NCBI GenBank assembly: GCA_036320915.1
Contig: JAXBDG010000004.1
Coordinates: forward strand, 620,001 to 684,000
Length of the DNA stretch: 64,000 nt
From: Linnemannia elongata
Lineage: Eukaryota; Mortierellomycota; Mortierellomycetes; Mortierellales; Mortierellaceae
Direction of reading: 5' to 3'
The notes under the pieces were generated by a model. The model saw only the letters and a program-made list of their open reading frames with translations, was not told the origin of the DNA and made no database searches. The position numbers were made by a program, and so were the translations under genes. This document shows, in pieces, positions 34,370 to 44,988 of this stretch (within the stretch, counting starts at the first letter, position 1; each line of letters opens with the position of its first letter).

Positions 34370-36192
34370 CTACAACGCCCACTGTTGAATGTCATCAGCA
34401 GTCGTAACGGTCCTAATAAACACAGGCAAAAACAATTGGTTAGGATCATGTTCCAAGAGCATGGTTTGCTACATCTTAAACTAACAGACAATACCAATCA
34501 AAAGTCCAAAGACGAGAAACGTACTTGACGAAGTCCAGAGGGTATTCCTTTCGAAGGAGGTTGGCCAAGACTTTGCCAGGTCCCAGTGAAATATAGTCGT
34601 GAACATTCTCCTGGTCCCGCAGGTATTTTATGCTCGTGTGCCACTGAACAGTTCCTGTCACTTGCTTCACCAACAAGTCCGAGATATCCTCCACTCTCGT
34701 AATCTATGAATTCGCGAGAAAAAGATAGGCCGGTTAATTCATCCAATTCGGTCTTTGTAAGTCTGTTTTCGTGCTGTTTGCAGCATATTGAATCATAACA
34801 CTTACGGGTTTGGCGGTGACATTGGAGATGACATTGATCACTGGTTTCTGGAAGTGCACATCCTTGAGAGCGATCTTCATCGCATCCGCCGCCGGCTGCA
34901 TCAAACTGCAATGGAAAGGTGCCCTACAGGTATAGTAAGACAAAGTGATAGATAGCTGTTAGCAAACATGCTTCCTCTATGCAGTCCGCCTCTTCTATCA
35001 ATCGCTTTGAAAAGGACAGCTTTCAAAACAGGATCTTGGCTACTTACGAGACAGGGAGATCAACAGCACGGGCAGCAATTTTCTTTGCCTGAAGCATCCT
35101 GGACGCATGATCAACTCCACGAACAGTTCCACTGATGACCACCTGGAAAGACTATATTATTCGTTGAAAAAACGGCCGTTTTTTTTTGAGTTATAAAGGA
35201 GGTTAGTTACTGAACCTGCATTCACGCAGTAACACTCTCCGATTCAAACAACATACTGCATTCCACCAGAACAAAATGAAGGAAACGGTTAGTGGATCTT
35301 ACGCTATTGATGTTGGCAATCTCGGCCAACTCGCCAGCCGGTAACGACGCCTTGATCTCATCCATTGCTGTCACTAGAGATTCCAGCTTGTCGGCACGCA
35401 CGACTAACGCAGACATAGCCGTCGTTCCTTTGTTCGTCACTGCTTTTGTCATTGCTTGTCCGCGGAGCCGCTAGGAAGTACGAGAAAGACACGCCAAAGA
35501 CAAACATGAGAGACGTTGAGCCAAGGAAACTCTAGTTTTCTACCGCATGTGTTCCAAAATAAGAACAAAACAAAACAAATAGGAAAAAAAGAGGAAAAAT
35601 ACGCCTCCCCGCATGCATCATCTGAGACAATAATACTTACAACAAGTTTGACAGCGTCATGCAAAGTGACCGCCTTAGTGGCAACTAGGGCAGAGTATTC
35701 TCCCAGTGAGTGGCCCAGAGCATGCTTGCAGGTGTCTTCAATCTTGAATCCACGTTCACTTTCGAGGACTCTTAGCATTGCAATCGATGTGGTCAGGATG
35801 GCTGGTTGCGCGTTCTCTGTCCTTGTGAGATCCTCCTGTGATCCTTCAAACATGACGTGTTTCAGTGTGCCTCCCAATGCTTCATCGGCCTCGTCCACAA
35901 CTTGTCGTGCCACAGAGTAGGTGTCATACAAGTCCTTGCCCATTCCAACAAACTGAGATCCTTGACCTATGCGTGAGAATTGCGAGAGATGAAAGACAGT
36001 AAGGATCAAGACAGCTCGTTCTTGAGGAATGACTATGATTGCCTTGTCTTTTTCCATCACTGTTTTTTACTCCTAGCCGTATCTGTCCAATCCTTCCTCA
36101 TTAACCCCTTGACTCCCACCTTACACTTTCATCCTACCCCTCTTAGCAATAGAGGGGGGTAGGAGAAGCGTGGTATTTCGTAAAGACAACAT
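34370..36192 (-). CDS. MCT1: Malonyl-CoA:ACP transacylase, mitochondrial type (FabD/MCT1), about seven exons
   Basis: Confident exons are 35966-35641, 35470-35303, 35151-35048, 34923-34806, 34703-34525 and 34412-34370. They carry GQGSQFVGMGKDLYD, the nucleophile elbow GHSLGEYSALVA (catalytic Ser), the conserved R in LRGQAM, QVVISGT, and SAPFHCSLM with the catalytic His, ending GPGKVLANLLRKEYPLDFVK. This enzyme loads malonyl units onto mitochondrial acyl carrier protein for type II fatty acid synthesis and so for lipoate supply. The first exon is less sure. I propose 36192-36138, whose phase fits and which encodes a basic, mitochondrial-presequence-like start (MLSLRNTTLLLPP). However, the usual L-F-P-G strand just before G-Q-G-S-Q is not visible. 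Confidence 0.82.
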
Positions 36193-37532
36193 TTGAGTAC
36201 ATTCACAGAAAAGTAGAAGGCAGAAAAAGGTGGGGTAGCACAACCGAAGGGACCAAGCACAGTGGAAAGAAAAAAAAGCGACACCGGAGTTTGCAGAAGG
36301 AGAGAGAGATCGTGAGAATATTTCGGCACGATATTCCCAGAGGATGGCGACAGAATGCACGAAGCGTATGAATTCCAACAGTCCACACACGAGGCGTGCG
36401 AAGGACAGCAGGTACGAGTATTTTTGGGGGTGGGGAATGCGGAAAAAAAATATAAAAAATAAAAAAAAAAAACGGCAAAGCTCACAGAGAACAACGACCT
36501 GTCGGCTATGGATCAAGATGCTGCTCTCGAATGCTGCTGTACCCCGTCCATCCGTCCGTTCATCGTCTGGTTATTATTATTCGGCAGAGTACAGGACCCG
36601 CGGGAAATATTTGCCAATTGACCGTCATTCTTGTGTGCGTGTTGTGCCTGTGTAATGGAAAAAGGGCTTGTTGAAGGGAACAAGGTTCAAACTCCCGGGT
36701 GGCCTCTTTTAGAAACCACGTTCCCCACTCCCCACCCTTCACCTTTACCTCCATCTTCATTCACCCACATCCTTTCAAAATTGTTCGTTGTTGTCGTTGT
36801 TACCGCCGTCGACGACTCATTTGTCGATGAACCCTCTTTTTTTTCAGGACAATTCATTGGAAAAGAAAAGGAGGTACCTCTCATTATGTTAAAGTGATAT
36901 GTTTAGACCAAAGTGAGCATGTCCCTCCTCACCCTTCCCTCGTGTTCGTCACCCAAATAAAATAAAATTTCGCTCTAATGATCCTGTTCAGTCTCTTGTT
37001 TGTGTTTGTTTTTCTCTGTTGTCGATGATGACTGATAACAGTGTCACCATATTTTTGAGTAGAGTCGGCTAACCATTTACTTACCCACCGCACTAAACAC
37101 ACTCATACGCAGACAGACACCTTCCCCACAATTTTCTTTTTTCGTCATTTGGGTTCTCCCTTGCTGTTTATGAGCCATCAGTAACATCATCTCCTTTTTG
37201 ACTCCCTTCGCTTGTCTCTCACTCTCTCTCTTAAACCAACAAACAAGAAACAAGAACCAAAACCATGCATATCATTTTGCAATTGCCTGAAATTTCCTTG
37301 TGAAAGAACGAGAAGAATGAACAAAAAGGGAATCAACGTAGAACAACCAAAGCTCTATGCCTGGGCTGGGCTGGGCTGGGCAATAAAAAAAACAAGTCGT
37401 CGTACCTGGGAAGAGAATCGCCCAATTGGAACTATCACCACCAGAAGATGTCTATAAAATGCGTCCCCCAGGGTACAAAAAAGAGTCATTGATTTTTGAT
37501 CGATTAGAAAACAACTCTTCAAGCTTCGCAGC
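36193..37532. other. Intergenic upstream of the transacylase gene
   Basis: No gene can be supported. Low-complexity frames occur on both strands near 36200-36500. A GGTTCAAACTCCC word at 36678-36690 resembles a tRNA T-arm, but the flanks do not pair. A short GGGCTGGGCTGGGCTGG run sits near 37363-37379. Confidence 0.5.
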
Positions 37533-37949
37533 TTACAAAACAAACAAGCATATCGTATAGAAATACGCCGAGAGGCCGGTTTGCATGTGCGTATGTACCA
37601 GTGATCTCCTGTTTCGGGGAATAAACCGTGGCCGAGGTGCAATAGGAACAGTCTTTGTTGAAGCGTTTGCAGAGATAGGTGTAGCTGTCGTTGTTGGCGT
37701 AGTAGCAGCGGTCGTGCCCGAGACGCTGCTGAAGGCCGGTGGTGCCCTCAAGTCGTCCGGCTGTGGAGTTGAAGAGGAAGAGGTGGCGAAAAGTGATTCT
37801 GATGAAGAAGAAGTAGAAGTAGGGATAAGGAGGCGAGGGATGGTAGATGTAGCCTGAGAGGTCTGTTTTGGGATAAGTCTTGAGATGGTGGCAATGGGAG
37901 TGACGGTGGCCTTGTCGACCAAGACGGAGCGGACTGTTGAGCAAGCCAT
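37533..37949 (-). CDS. Ser/Thr-rich hypothetical protein
   Basis: This frame of 138 codons starts MACSTVRSVLVDKATVTPIA. The first 40 residues have spaced basic residues and few acidic ones, as a mitochondrial targeting peptide would. The middle is Ser/Thr/Ala-rich low complexity, then an Arg-rich stretch (RPRFIPRNRRS) and a hydrophobic end (YFYTICLFVL). I do not recognise a family. The plus strand holds an overlapping frame with Val/Ala/Glu bias that is probably a shadow. The C-terminus may instead be spliced. Confidence 0.4.
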   Translation of the reverse strand: MACSTVRSVLVDKATVTPIATISRLIPKQTSQATSTIPRLLIPTSTSSSSESLFATSSSSTPQPDDLRAPPAFSSVSGTTAATTPTTTATPISANASTKTVPIAPRPRFIPRNRRSLVHTHMQTGLSAYFYTICLFVL

Positions 37950-38819
37950 AGTGTTGTGTCTGTTATATAGGTAGTTGTTGGTGGTTGTTATAGCCGGATA
38001 GTTGATGGTAGTTCTTGTGGTTGTTGATGAGAAGTAGAGTAGAAAGGAGTGAGGGGAGATTGTGAGAAAGTAAGGAGCAAAGGAGTGAATGTAATGAAGG
38101 CTAAGGAGTGGTAATCAAAAAGAAAAAGAGAAGGGAACCGCGTGAAAGTTGCACCCCGCGTGCAACTGGACTGGCCCGAAATGATGTCCGTGACTGCGAG
38201 TCCCCGGCCTTGATCGAGCGAGATCTGTCACCAAGAGAGAAGATACCATGCGATATCGCACGCGGATTATTACTGCCACAGCGATGGTTTCTTTGCCACA
38301 TGTGCCCACTTCGAGAGAGACAGCCACAAAGAAATCTATTGTCGCCATCATCATCATCATCGCCATCACCATCATCGCCGAACATTTGAGGAGATAAAAA
38401 CACATAAAAGCCGAAGGTGGGGTCAAAACGACCCATAGCAAGTACCCCATGTACGTACTTCGCATCACCCAAGATTCTATCCCACGCGAATGCATATCAC
38501 ACCACTCCTCAACGTGGCTTCTTTCTCACACTCTCAGCTTCGACACACTAAAAGCAAAAGCACTACACAGCATAGCATCGCACTCGGGATTAACTCTCAC
38601 TGACAATCGTAGAAAAGAAAAAAAAATAGGCTCGCTTTACTAAGGAGATTGCTATGGTACAAGATTCTCTGGAACAAACGTTGTTTTTCTTATACATACA
38701 CTTAAATAAGAGATACAGCTGAGGATCTCAGCGACCGAGAAAACAATCATCCAGAATAGCAACCTCACGACTGAACAGGGATAAAAAACAAAAGATCAGA
38801 AAAGCATCCTTGCTCTGGT
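37950..38819. other. Intergenic between hypothetical gene and HMG-box gene
   Basis: It contains a trinucleotide ATC/CATCATCATC run near 38346-38375 that creates Met-rich frames on the minus strand. No gene is supported. Confidence 0.5.
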
Positions 38820-39552
38820 TTAGTCGGACTCATCCTCATCCTCATCATCATCATCATCCGAGCCGTTGGCCTTCTTGGCGTCATAGGCAGCCTTCTCCTT
38901 GGCGTAAGCGGCCTTGGCCTTCTCGTGCTTGGCGTTGTAGGGCTAAAATGATGGAAGTTGACGACAAAGAATGAAGAAAACGTATTAGTGCGTTGAGCAG
39001 AAAGAAGAAATATAGAAAGCATAGAAAAGCCAAAAAGGAGCGTCCCAATAAACGAGGACCAACTTTTCATTTTGCCACCAAAAAAAAAAAAATGAAATCC
39101 GGGGTAACAACTAGGTAAAGACTTACCGCCTTCTTATCGTCAGAGTAGTTACGCCACATATCTCCAAGCTTGCGTCCGATTTCACCTATGGGTCATTTTG
39201 CAAATGCATAAAAAGAGTGAACAGAACAGGCGAGGTCAGCCAAAGCACACTGTTAGGAACAATAGATTGTAACAAAAAACACGGGTGATTTGCAGAGACG
39301 TTTCGCGTAAGGTGACCATTGATCCTCCTGTTTCTTCTTCCGTCCTCGAGGTAGCTTACCGAAGGATGCATCGGGGTTGTCGCTCTTGACGCGATCACGG
39401 TGGTCGTTACAGAACAACAAGTAGGCCGAGAGAGGGTTCTTGGGAGCGTTGGGATCCTTCTTGGCTCTCTTCTTCTTCTTCTGCTTAACCTCCTCGTTCT
39501 TTGCACTGCGCTTCGAGACCTTGGTGGTCTCCTTCTTTGCAACCTTTGGCAT
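38820..39552 (-). CDS. NHP6: NHP6-type HMG-box chromatin protein, three exons
   Basis: Exons are 39552-39360, 39185-39127 and 38942-38820, for 124 aa. A Lys-rich N-terminal arm ([20 protein letters not shown]) leads into a single HMG box: [40 protein letters not shown], and [20 protein letters not shown]. The tail is acidic ([12 protein letters not shown]). Nhp6 proteins bend DNA without sequence preference in the minor groove and help FACT, transcription and chromatin remodelling in the nucleus. Yeast Nhp6A is 93 aa and lacks such a tail, so the acidic end is closer in layout to animal HMGB tails; acidic tails in HMGB proteins tune DNA binding. Splice phases are consistent throughout. Confidence 0.92.
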
Positions 39553-40632
39553 TGTGTTTGTGGTTTTTTTTGTTCCTATTTGATCAAAAAAGGCGAAGCT
39601 GTTGGTTTAGTTGAATGGGTCTGAGAAGGCGAGTAAGGAGACTGTGAACAACCATGAGAAGAATCCGGTTTTTGCTCTGTCTAAACGACTTTCATCAGAA
39701 GGGAGTTCTTTAGGCTCGCTGGTTCTGAAAAAAAAGGCGCCAGAGTACCGGCAACCTTGTTATTTTTGCCACCACTTTTGGTTCTTTTAGCCCATTTGAC
39801 CGATACTCCATCCATCACGCGAGAACCAAAGTATGCGTCTCTCGTCATCGTTCTCCTTCCACAGGGAAACCTCTGATACGAACATCTGTCCTCCAGGTCG
39901 CCACGGTCCACCAGTGCCATCATATATAGCATAAAAGCGCACACGCAAAAAAGAAAAAAAAAGAAAAAAAAGACAATGATATTCGCAACAATGAAAAAGA
40001 GCCGCCGAGAAAGAAAAAAGGAAAGCGGTGAAGCCAAACGTGTGTATTCGCCATTCAAGAAAAGAAAAGAAAAAGAAAAAGAAAGGTGTGGGAATGAATA
40101 CAAAGGAAGGGGGGATGATGGGGATGAAGTTCCTGTTCACTCAAAAGGGAGAGCAGAGGGGATGGGGGGAAAGGATGGATGATGGGTGTGGGGTCATGAG
40201 TATGGACGCGTAGCCTAGGTTATCGCGAATAACAAGGGGCTCTTTTTTGGGTGAGGTGGAAGTGGTGGTGCTTGGTTGTTTCCCTCTCTCTTGTCTCCAA
40301 CAGTCAAAGTAGCGGACTTCCTTTGATATATGTGTGTGTATGTGTTGCCTTCAAAGTATATGTGTGGGTGTAGTTTGTTAGTTACCTTAGAGGAAGGGGT
40401 GGTGGTGGGAGGGTGAGTGAGTAGTGGGGGGGGGGAGGGGGGGTAAGAAGGGAGAAAGAGAGACAAAAAACAGCGCAAAAAAACATCTGCCATATGTATG
40501 GTCCTCTGCTCTTTGCTCTTGCTCTGCTGACTGCCTCTCTCTCTGCACAAATCAAAAGGGGCGGACTGGCCTGACACGACACATCCCTCTCACTCTTACA
40601 CATCCTTCGCTTTTTCCACCCCCTGCGGCCAC

Positions 40633-40664
<32 letters not shown>

Positions 40665-40766
40665 CTGACTCAGGTCAGACTATCTCTCCCTCTCTTGCAC
40701 ACACGCTCATACACCACAGTCCCACACACTCACGCACTGCCCTCAAAATTCAATTTTTCTGCGCAC

Positions 40767-40798
<32 letters not shown>

Positions 40799-40971
40799 TT
40801 CTGCTCACTACACATGCTACAATAGGAAAAGGTTGTGCTTTGCTCAAAGGGGCAAGTTCATTGTTTGTTTTTTGTTTTCTTTGGTCAAAAGCGCGAACGA
40901 CTATACACCTCGGATGAAACATAGGGAAAAAAATAATAATGAAAAGTAACTACAAGAAAAAGCACACTCGT
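39553..40971. other. Intergenic with long complementary homopolymers
   Basis: No gene can be supported. The stretch has A-rich and G-rich segments near 39940-40100 and 40400-40445, an uninterrupted T run of 28 at 40633-40660 and an A run of 29 at 40767-40795. These break all the frames seen in the area. Confidence 0.6.
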
Positions 40972-43900
40972 TTAAGCTACTTCAAGCTCGGCATACTTCT
41001 CATCACCAGTGTTCTTACGTCGCTCAAGGTGGTAGAGGGTGTTACGGAAGTGCGCCATGACATAGTCCGAGATATGCGCAGGGTCATTCTCGAGCAGCGA
41101 CGACGAGTTGGACGAAGGAGGGTGCTGGTCCGGGTTCTCCATGTTGCTCAAGTTGTTGTTAATCAACTCAATCAATCCGTTCAAGTACTTGACCGTCACC
41201 GCCTCATTCTGCTTCTCAAAGTAATAAATGTACCTGTTCAGAATCTCAACAAACAGCTCCACGTTCGTCACAGAGTCCATACACGAGTCTGCAATCTTAA
41301 GCGCCTTTTGCAAACACTCCAAAACACGCTTGCCATCCCGGTAAGGCTGTGCCGTCTCCTCTCCATCCTCCTGCTGGCTCACAATCATCGTACCCCACCA
41401 CAAATGACTACATGTATACACGGCACGGCACTGGTCGGGCTTCTTCAGCAACTTGGCTCCGTGAAGCGCGCACTTGGTAATAAGGGTATCATAATGGTCA
41501 ACGTTGAAGCATGACGTCGTCTGAAGAGTTCCAACCATCAACGTAATCGCCTGGAACTGAGCCTTGGATTCGGAAATAGACTCTTCGTAGATCGTAAACG
41601 CCTAACGATAAAAATAAAGGAGAAAAGTATGAAAACACGAACGCGTTCAATTGGTCAGTCTTGCTTTTCCCATCTCAATTCAATCTGAGCCGTTTGAACG
41701 TTCGAAAAGGATTGAACTGTACCTGGACAAAGAACTCGTAACAGATATCCTCGAATCCGCACTCATCAGCACTCTGACCGGCCAACAAGAACAGACGCAA
41801 GACCACTTCCGAGTTGTCGACCTTGCTGTGAAGAATGGAGATGACCTGGTGGATAAATCGGAACAAGGTCGAGCACTTCTTCTCCCAACCCTCATCCTGA
41901 TCCTGCAACTTCTTGAAACGGCGAGCCAACTTGACAGCCTGGATCACCAATGGAGGGAACATGTAGCGGATACGCTCGCCGCCATCACCAAATTGTTTCC
42001 TGGCTGCAGACAAGATAGCAGCCTGTGTATCTGCATCTTCACTCTTAAACAGGTGAATGATGCGAGCCAGCTGACCTTGCTCCTCTGCAAACTCCTCCAG
42101 ATCAACATTGCCGCTCTCGTTGCGATTGTTGCGCGTGCTACGGAAGGGGCTCGAGTTGTGGCCTCCATCCTTCTGGTCACGGACCATGACCGCGCAAATC
42201 TCCAAGATTCCGTTCACATCCTCGGGCGTGCTGAGGATGGTCTCGTTCTTCAAAACAGATCCGACAACAGCGTGGGCGATAGCACGGCGAGTAGGGTAGG
42301 GCTGGAGGGCGAGGAGGTGGGTAAAGTTGGTGAGCTCCAAGAGAGTGAGGATGGAGGGGTAGTGCTGGATGGGTGCCATGAGAAGGCTCTGGAGATTAGC
42401 GACAGTGTCCTTATGCTGGAGCTCGGGACTCTCGTTGTATTCGACCGTCTTCTCCTTGGCGAATCCAAGCACTTGGTCGGCATATCCAAGGTTGTCGGGA
42501 TAGCAACTCAGCGACAAGTTAATCAACGAGACCAACAAAGCAGTGATATCCTGAATCGAAAGGTCAGGGCGGAACTATTCAGGACAATGTCAACGTCAAC
42601 GCAGCAGTTGGAAAAAAAGGTTGTTAGAATCAAGACTTTGGTTGTGCTGGAAGCATTCATGACGCCAATATTTGGATAAGCGTTGCATACCTTCACAAGC
42701 TCGACAATTTTGCCCCAAAAGATCTCAAAGAGCTTAACATCCTCAGGAATACCACGAATCTTGCGGACCTTGGGTGGCTTGGGGGCAGGGGCGGCCTGCT
42801 CCTCAGTAGCAGCAGCCTCACCTTCGACCTCCTTGGTCTCGCTTTCCTCACCCTCCTCTGTCTCCTTGGCCTCCTCATTCTCGGCGTTCTCTGCATCACC
42901 TTCCTTGACCTCCTCCTCCTCCTCGCCTTCGGCCTTGACTGATGCAGCCTTAGGCGAAGCTGGTGCCTCTGATTCCTCATCGTCGTCGTTGCTATCAGCC
43001 TCTCTGGCAGCGTGGGCTGCAAGTCGATCAACCAAAGCGATAACAATCTGCTTGACGTTAACTTTAGGGTGCAATTGAGCAGTTGCCGAGAGTAATGGTC
43101 CCAAAGTGCGCAGGTGGAAGTCGTCGGGGAAAACCTAGTACACATTCAGAGGTGACAAAGACAAGGATGAATAACTCTGAACGCTTTATCTTGTATACAC
43201 GCGCAGGAGTAGTTCCAAAGGTCGCTCATACCTGAATAATGACCTCCATGAGGTACTCTTGAGCGATAACGTCCTTGCAGCTGACAATCTGCTCCAGAAC
43301 GCTGGGCAAAATTGTCTATTGGTAATGCACGAGAAATGCCCACACCGTGAGAGAGTTAGTTTTGAGAACATTGCAAAATATGTATATATTATGTTCATAT
43401 GCATGCATGTCGGGATTAACATCGCGATTGTCGATCTCCTATAAATGTAGGAAAACACATACCGACTGGTAGACGCGCAAGTCGACGCTGTCCAATTGAC
43501 TGAGACGAACAAGGTTGGTACCGACAAGAATCCTGAGTTCCTTGCGCTCCATCTCACGCTTCTCGCGCTCGCGAGAGTGACCCTGGTGTTGAAGACGAAC
43601 CCACAGCTTGTTCATCTCAATAAAGTTGGTGAGGATGAACTGGATTGAGTCTGTAATGTTTCCTTCGGGTCTATTGTCAAGAAGGAAGTTTCTCAGTATG
43701 AGTGAATTGTAGTCAACTCGGAATGCGTTAAAAAGAAATGACATTCCGTTAGGAAAAACAATGACTCTTCAACAAGTACAAAGATGCTTACCCGTCCTCA
43801 GTGCCCAAAGGGAGACCGTTGCGGGTCTGTCCGCTGAGGTAATATCTCAGAAATAATCCACGGGTTGGGTGCTGGACTCCGCGTGTCATCTCCATCATAT

Positions 43901-44795
43901 CGCGCATGATCTCTTTGACGGGAGCGTCGGGCATTTCCATGTAGACGCTTCCAACAGTGACCATGAGGTAGAGACGGGGAACGATATTTCCTGCATATTG
44001 AACTAACTCGTAGAGATCGGCCAAGTGGTGTCTTCCGCTCTGATGGGCCTCTTTGAGGTAAGTGGTGACGTGGCGAAGGGCGTCAAAGATGGCCATATCT
44101 GCAAAAGGAATGCCAAGGGAGAAAGGAAATATATTAGAAAGTGATACGGCCAGTTGCTTGGCGCCAAAAAACATAACGGATCATATATTTTTTCTGGTGA
44201 GCGTTCCGGGGCTACTGGTTTCTGGATACGAATTGACGCAACAGACAGTCTGATAGATCATAATAGTCACTTACAGAGTTCATAGTAGTTCTTGGGTGTC
44301 AAGTTGGAGGTTCGCAGCTCCGAGAGCATTGTTGAACAGTGCTTCAAGCCATCCATAAGCTTGTTGTTGTCCTAGAACCATTGTGAGAAAAAAAAAGGCG
44401 GAGGGTGTCAGCAGGTGCATTAGGTTGGGGGTCAGACGGGAGAGTCCCCGTCAAGCGTGAAAAAGGGGGTTGTAGAAAATAAAAGGTGAATTCGGAGGAA
44501 GAGAGAAGGGATTGAGGGAGAAAGGTGAGGTTGGTCATGCTTGTTTGCATGTACAACGTGGCCACCAGCTAGACCATTCTGTATTTTTTTTTTTTTTTTT
44601 TGCTCCTCTTTCGGTTGTATGAGGAGCGTTGGAGAATGGTGTGAAAAAGAGTGATATGAGGTGAGAAGAGTGGAGAAGAGAAAACAAGTTCCTTACGAGA
44701 CAGCGCTTCATTTGGAAGGATTGGACCTTGACAACGGTCAGGGCATCCTCCAGGAGCTTTGCTTGGTCCTCTGCGGATGGTGTCGGTGTCGCCAT
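40972..44795 (-). CDS. VPS35: Retromer subunit VPS35, eight exons
   Basis: Exons are 44795-44697, 44371-44275, 44098-43792, 43670-43463, 43315-43232, 43134-42691, 42574-41723 and 41601-40972, for about 906 aa. Key family features are QSFQMKRCL in exon 1, the conserved PRLYLM motif ([16 protein letters not shown]) that contacts VPS26, [29 protein letters not shown], and the C-terminal alpha-solenoid blocks ([41 protein letters not shown]). VPS35 is the scaffold of retromer, which recycles cargo receptors from endosomes. It is longer than human VPS35 (796 aa), mostly because exon 6 holds a 90-residue acidic Glu-rich insertion. The gene starts about 190 bp from the end of the nuclease fusion gene. 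Confidence 0.93.
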
Positions 44796-44988
44796 TGACG
44801 CTGTGTATGTATGGTGAGAGGGGAGTAGTTGTTGAAAGGGAGTTGGAAAAGAGTAAAAAAAAAGTACTTCAGATGACGGCTGCAGGACAATTGGCGCCAA
44901 AATGACGTCACCGGAGTGGCGTCATCGTGGAACTAATCCCCACAATCCAGCACTAATGCGTGGTTTCATACACGCGTAAAAATCTAGT

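Noticed and set aside
36660..36700. tRNA-like T-arm word GGTTCAAACTCCC
   Set aside because: The flanking bases do not form a T stem, and no D arm, anticodon arm or acceptor stem can be drawn.
38101..38495. Met-rich minus-strand frame of 126 codons
   Set aside because: It depends on a CAT trinucleotide run and has no recognisable content.
41651..42679. 342-codon plus-strand frame
   Set aside because: It is antisense to VPS35 exon 7, whose family match is clear, so it is a shadow.
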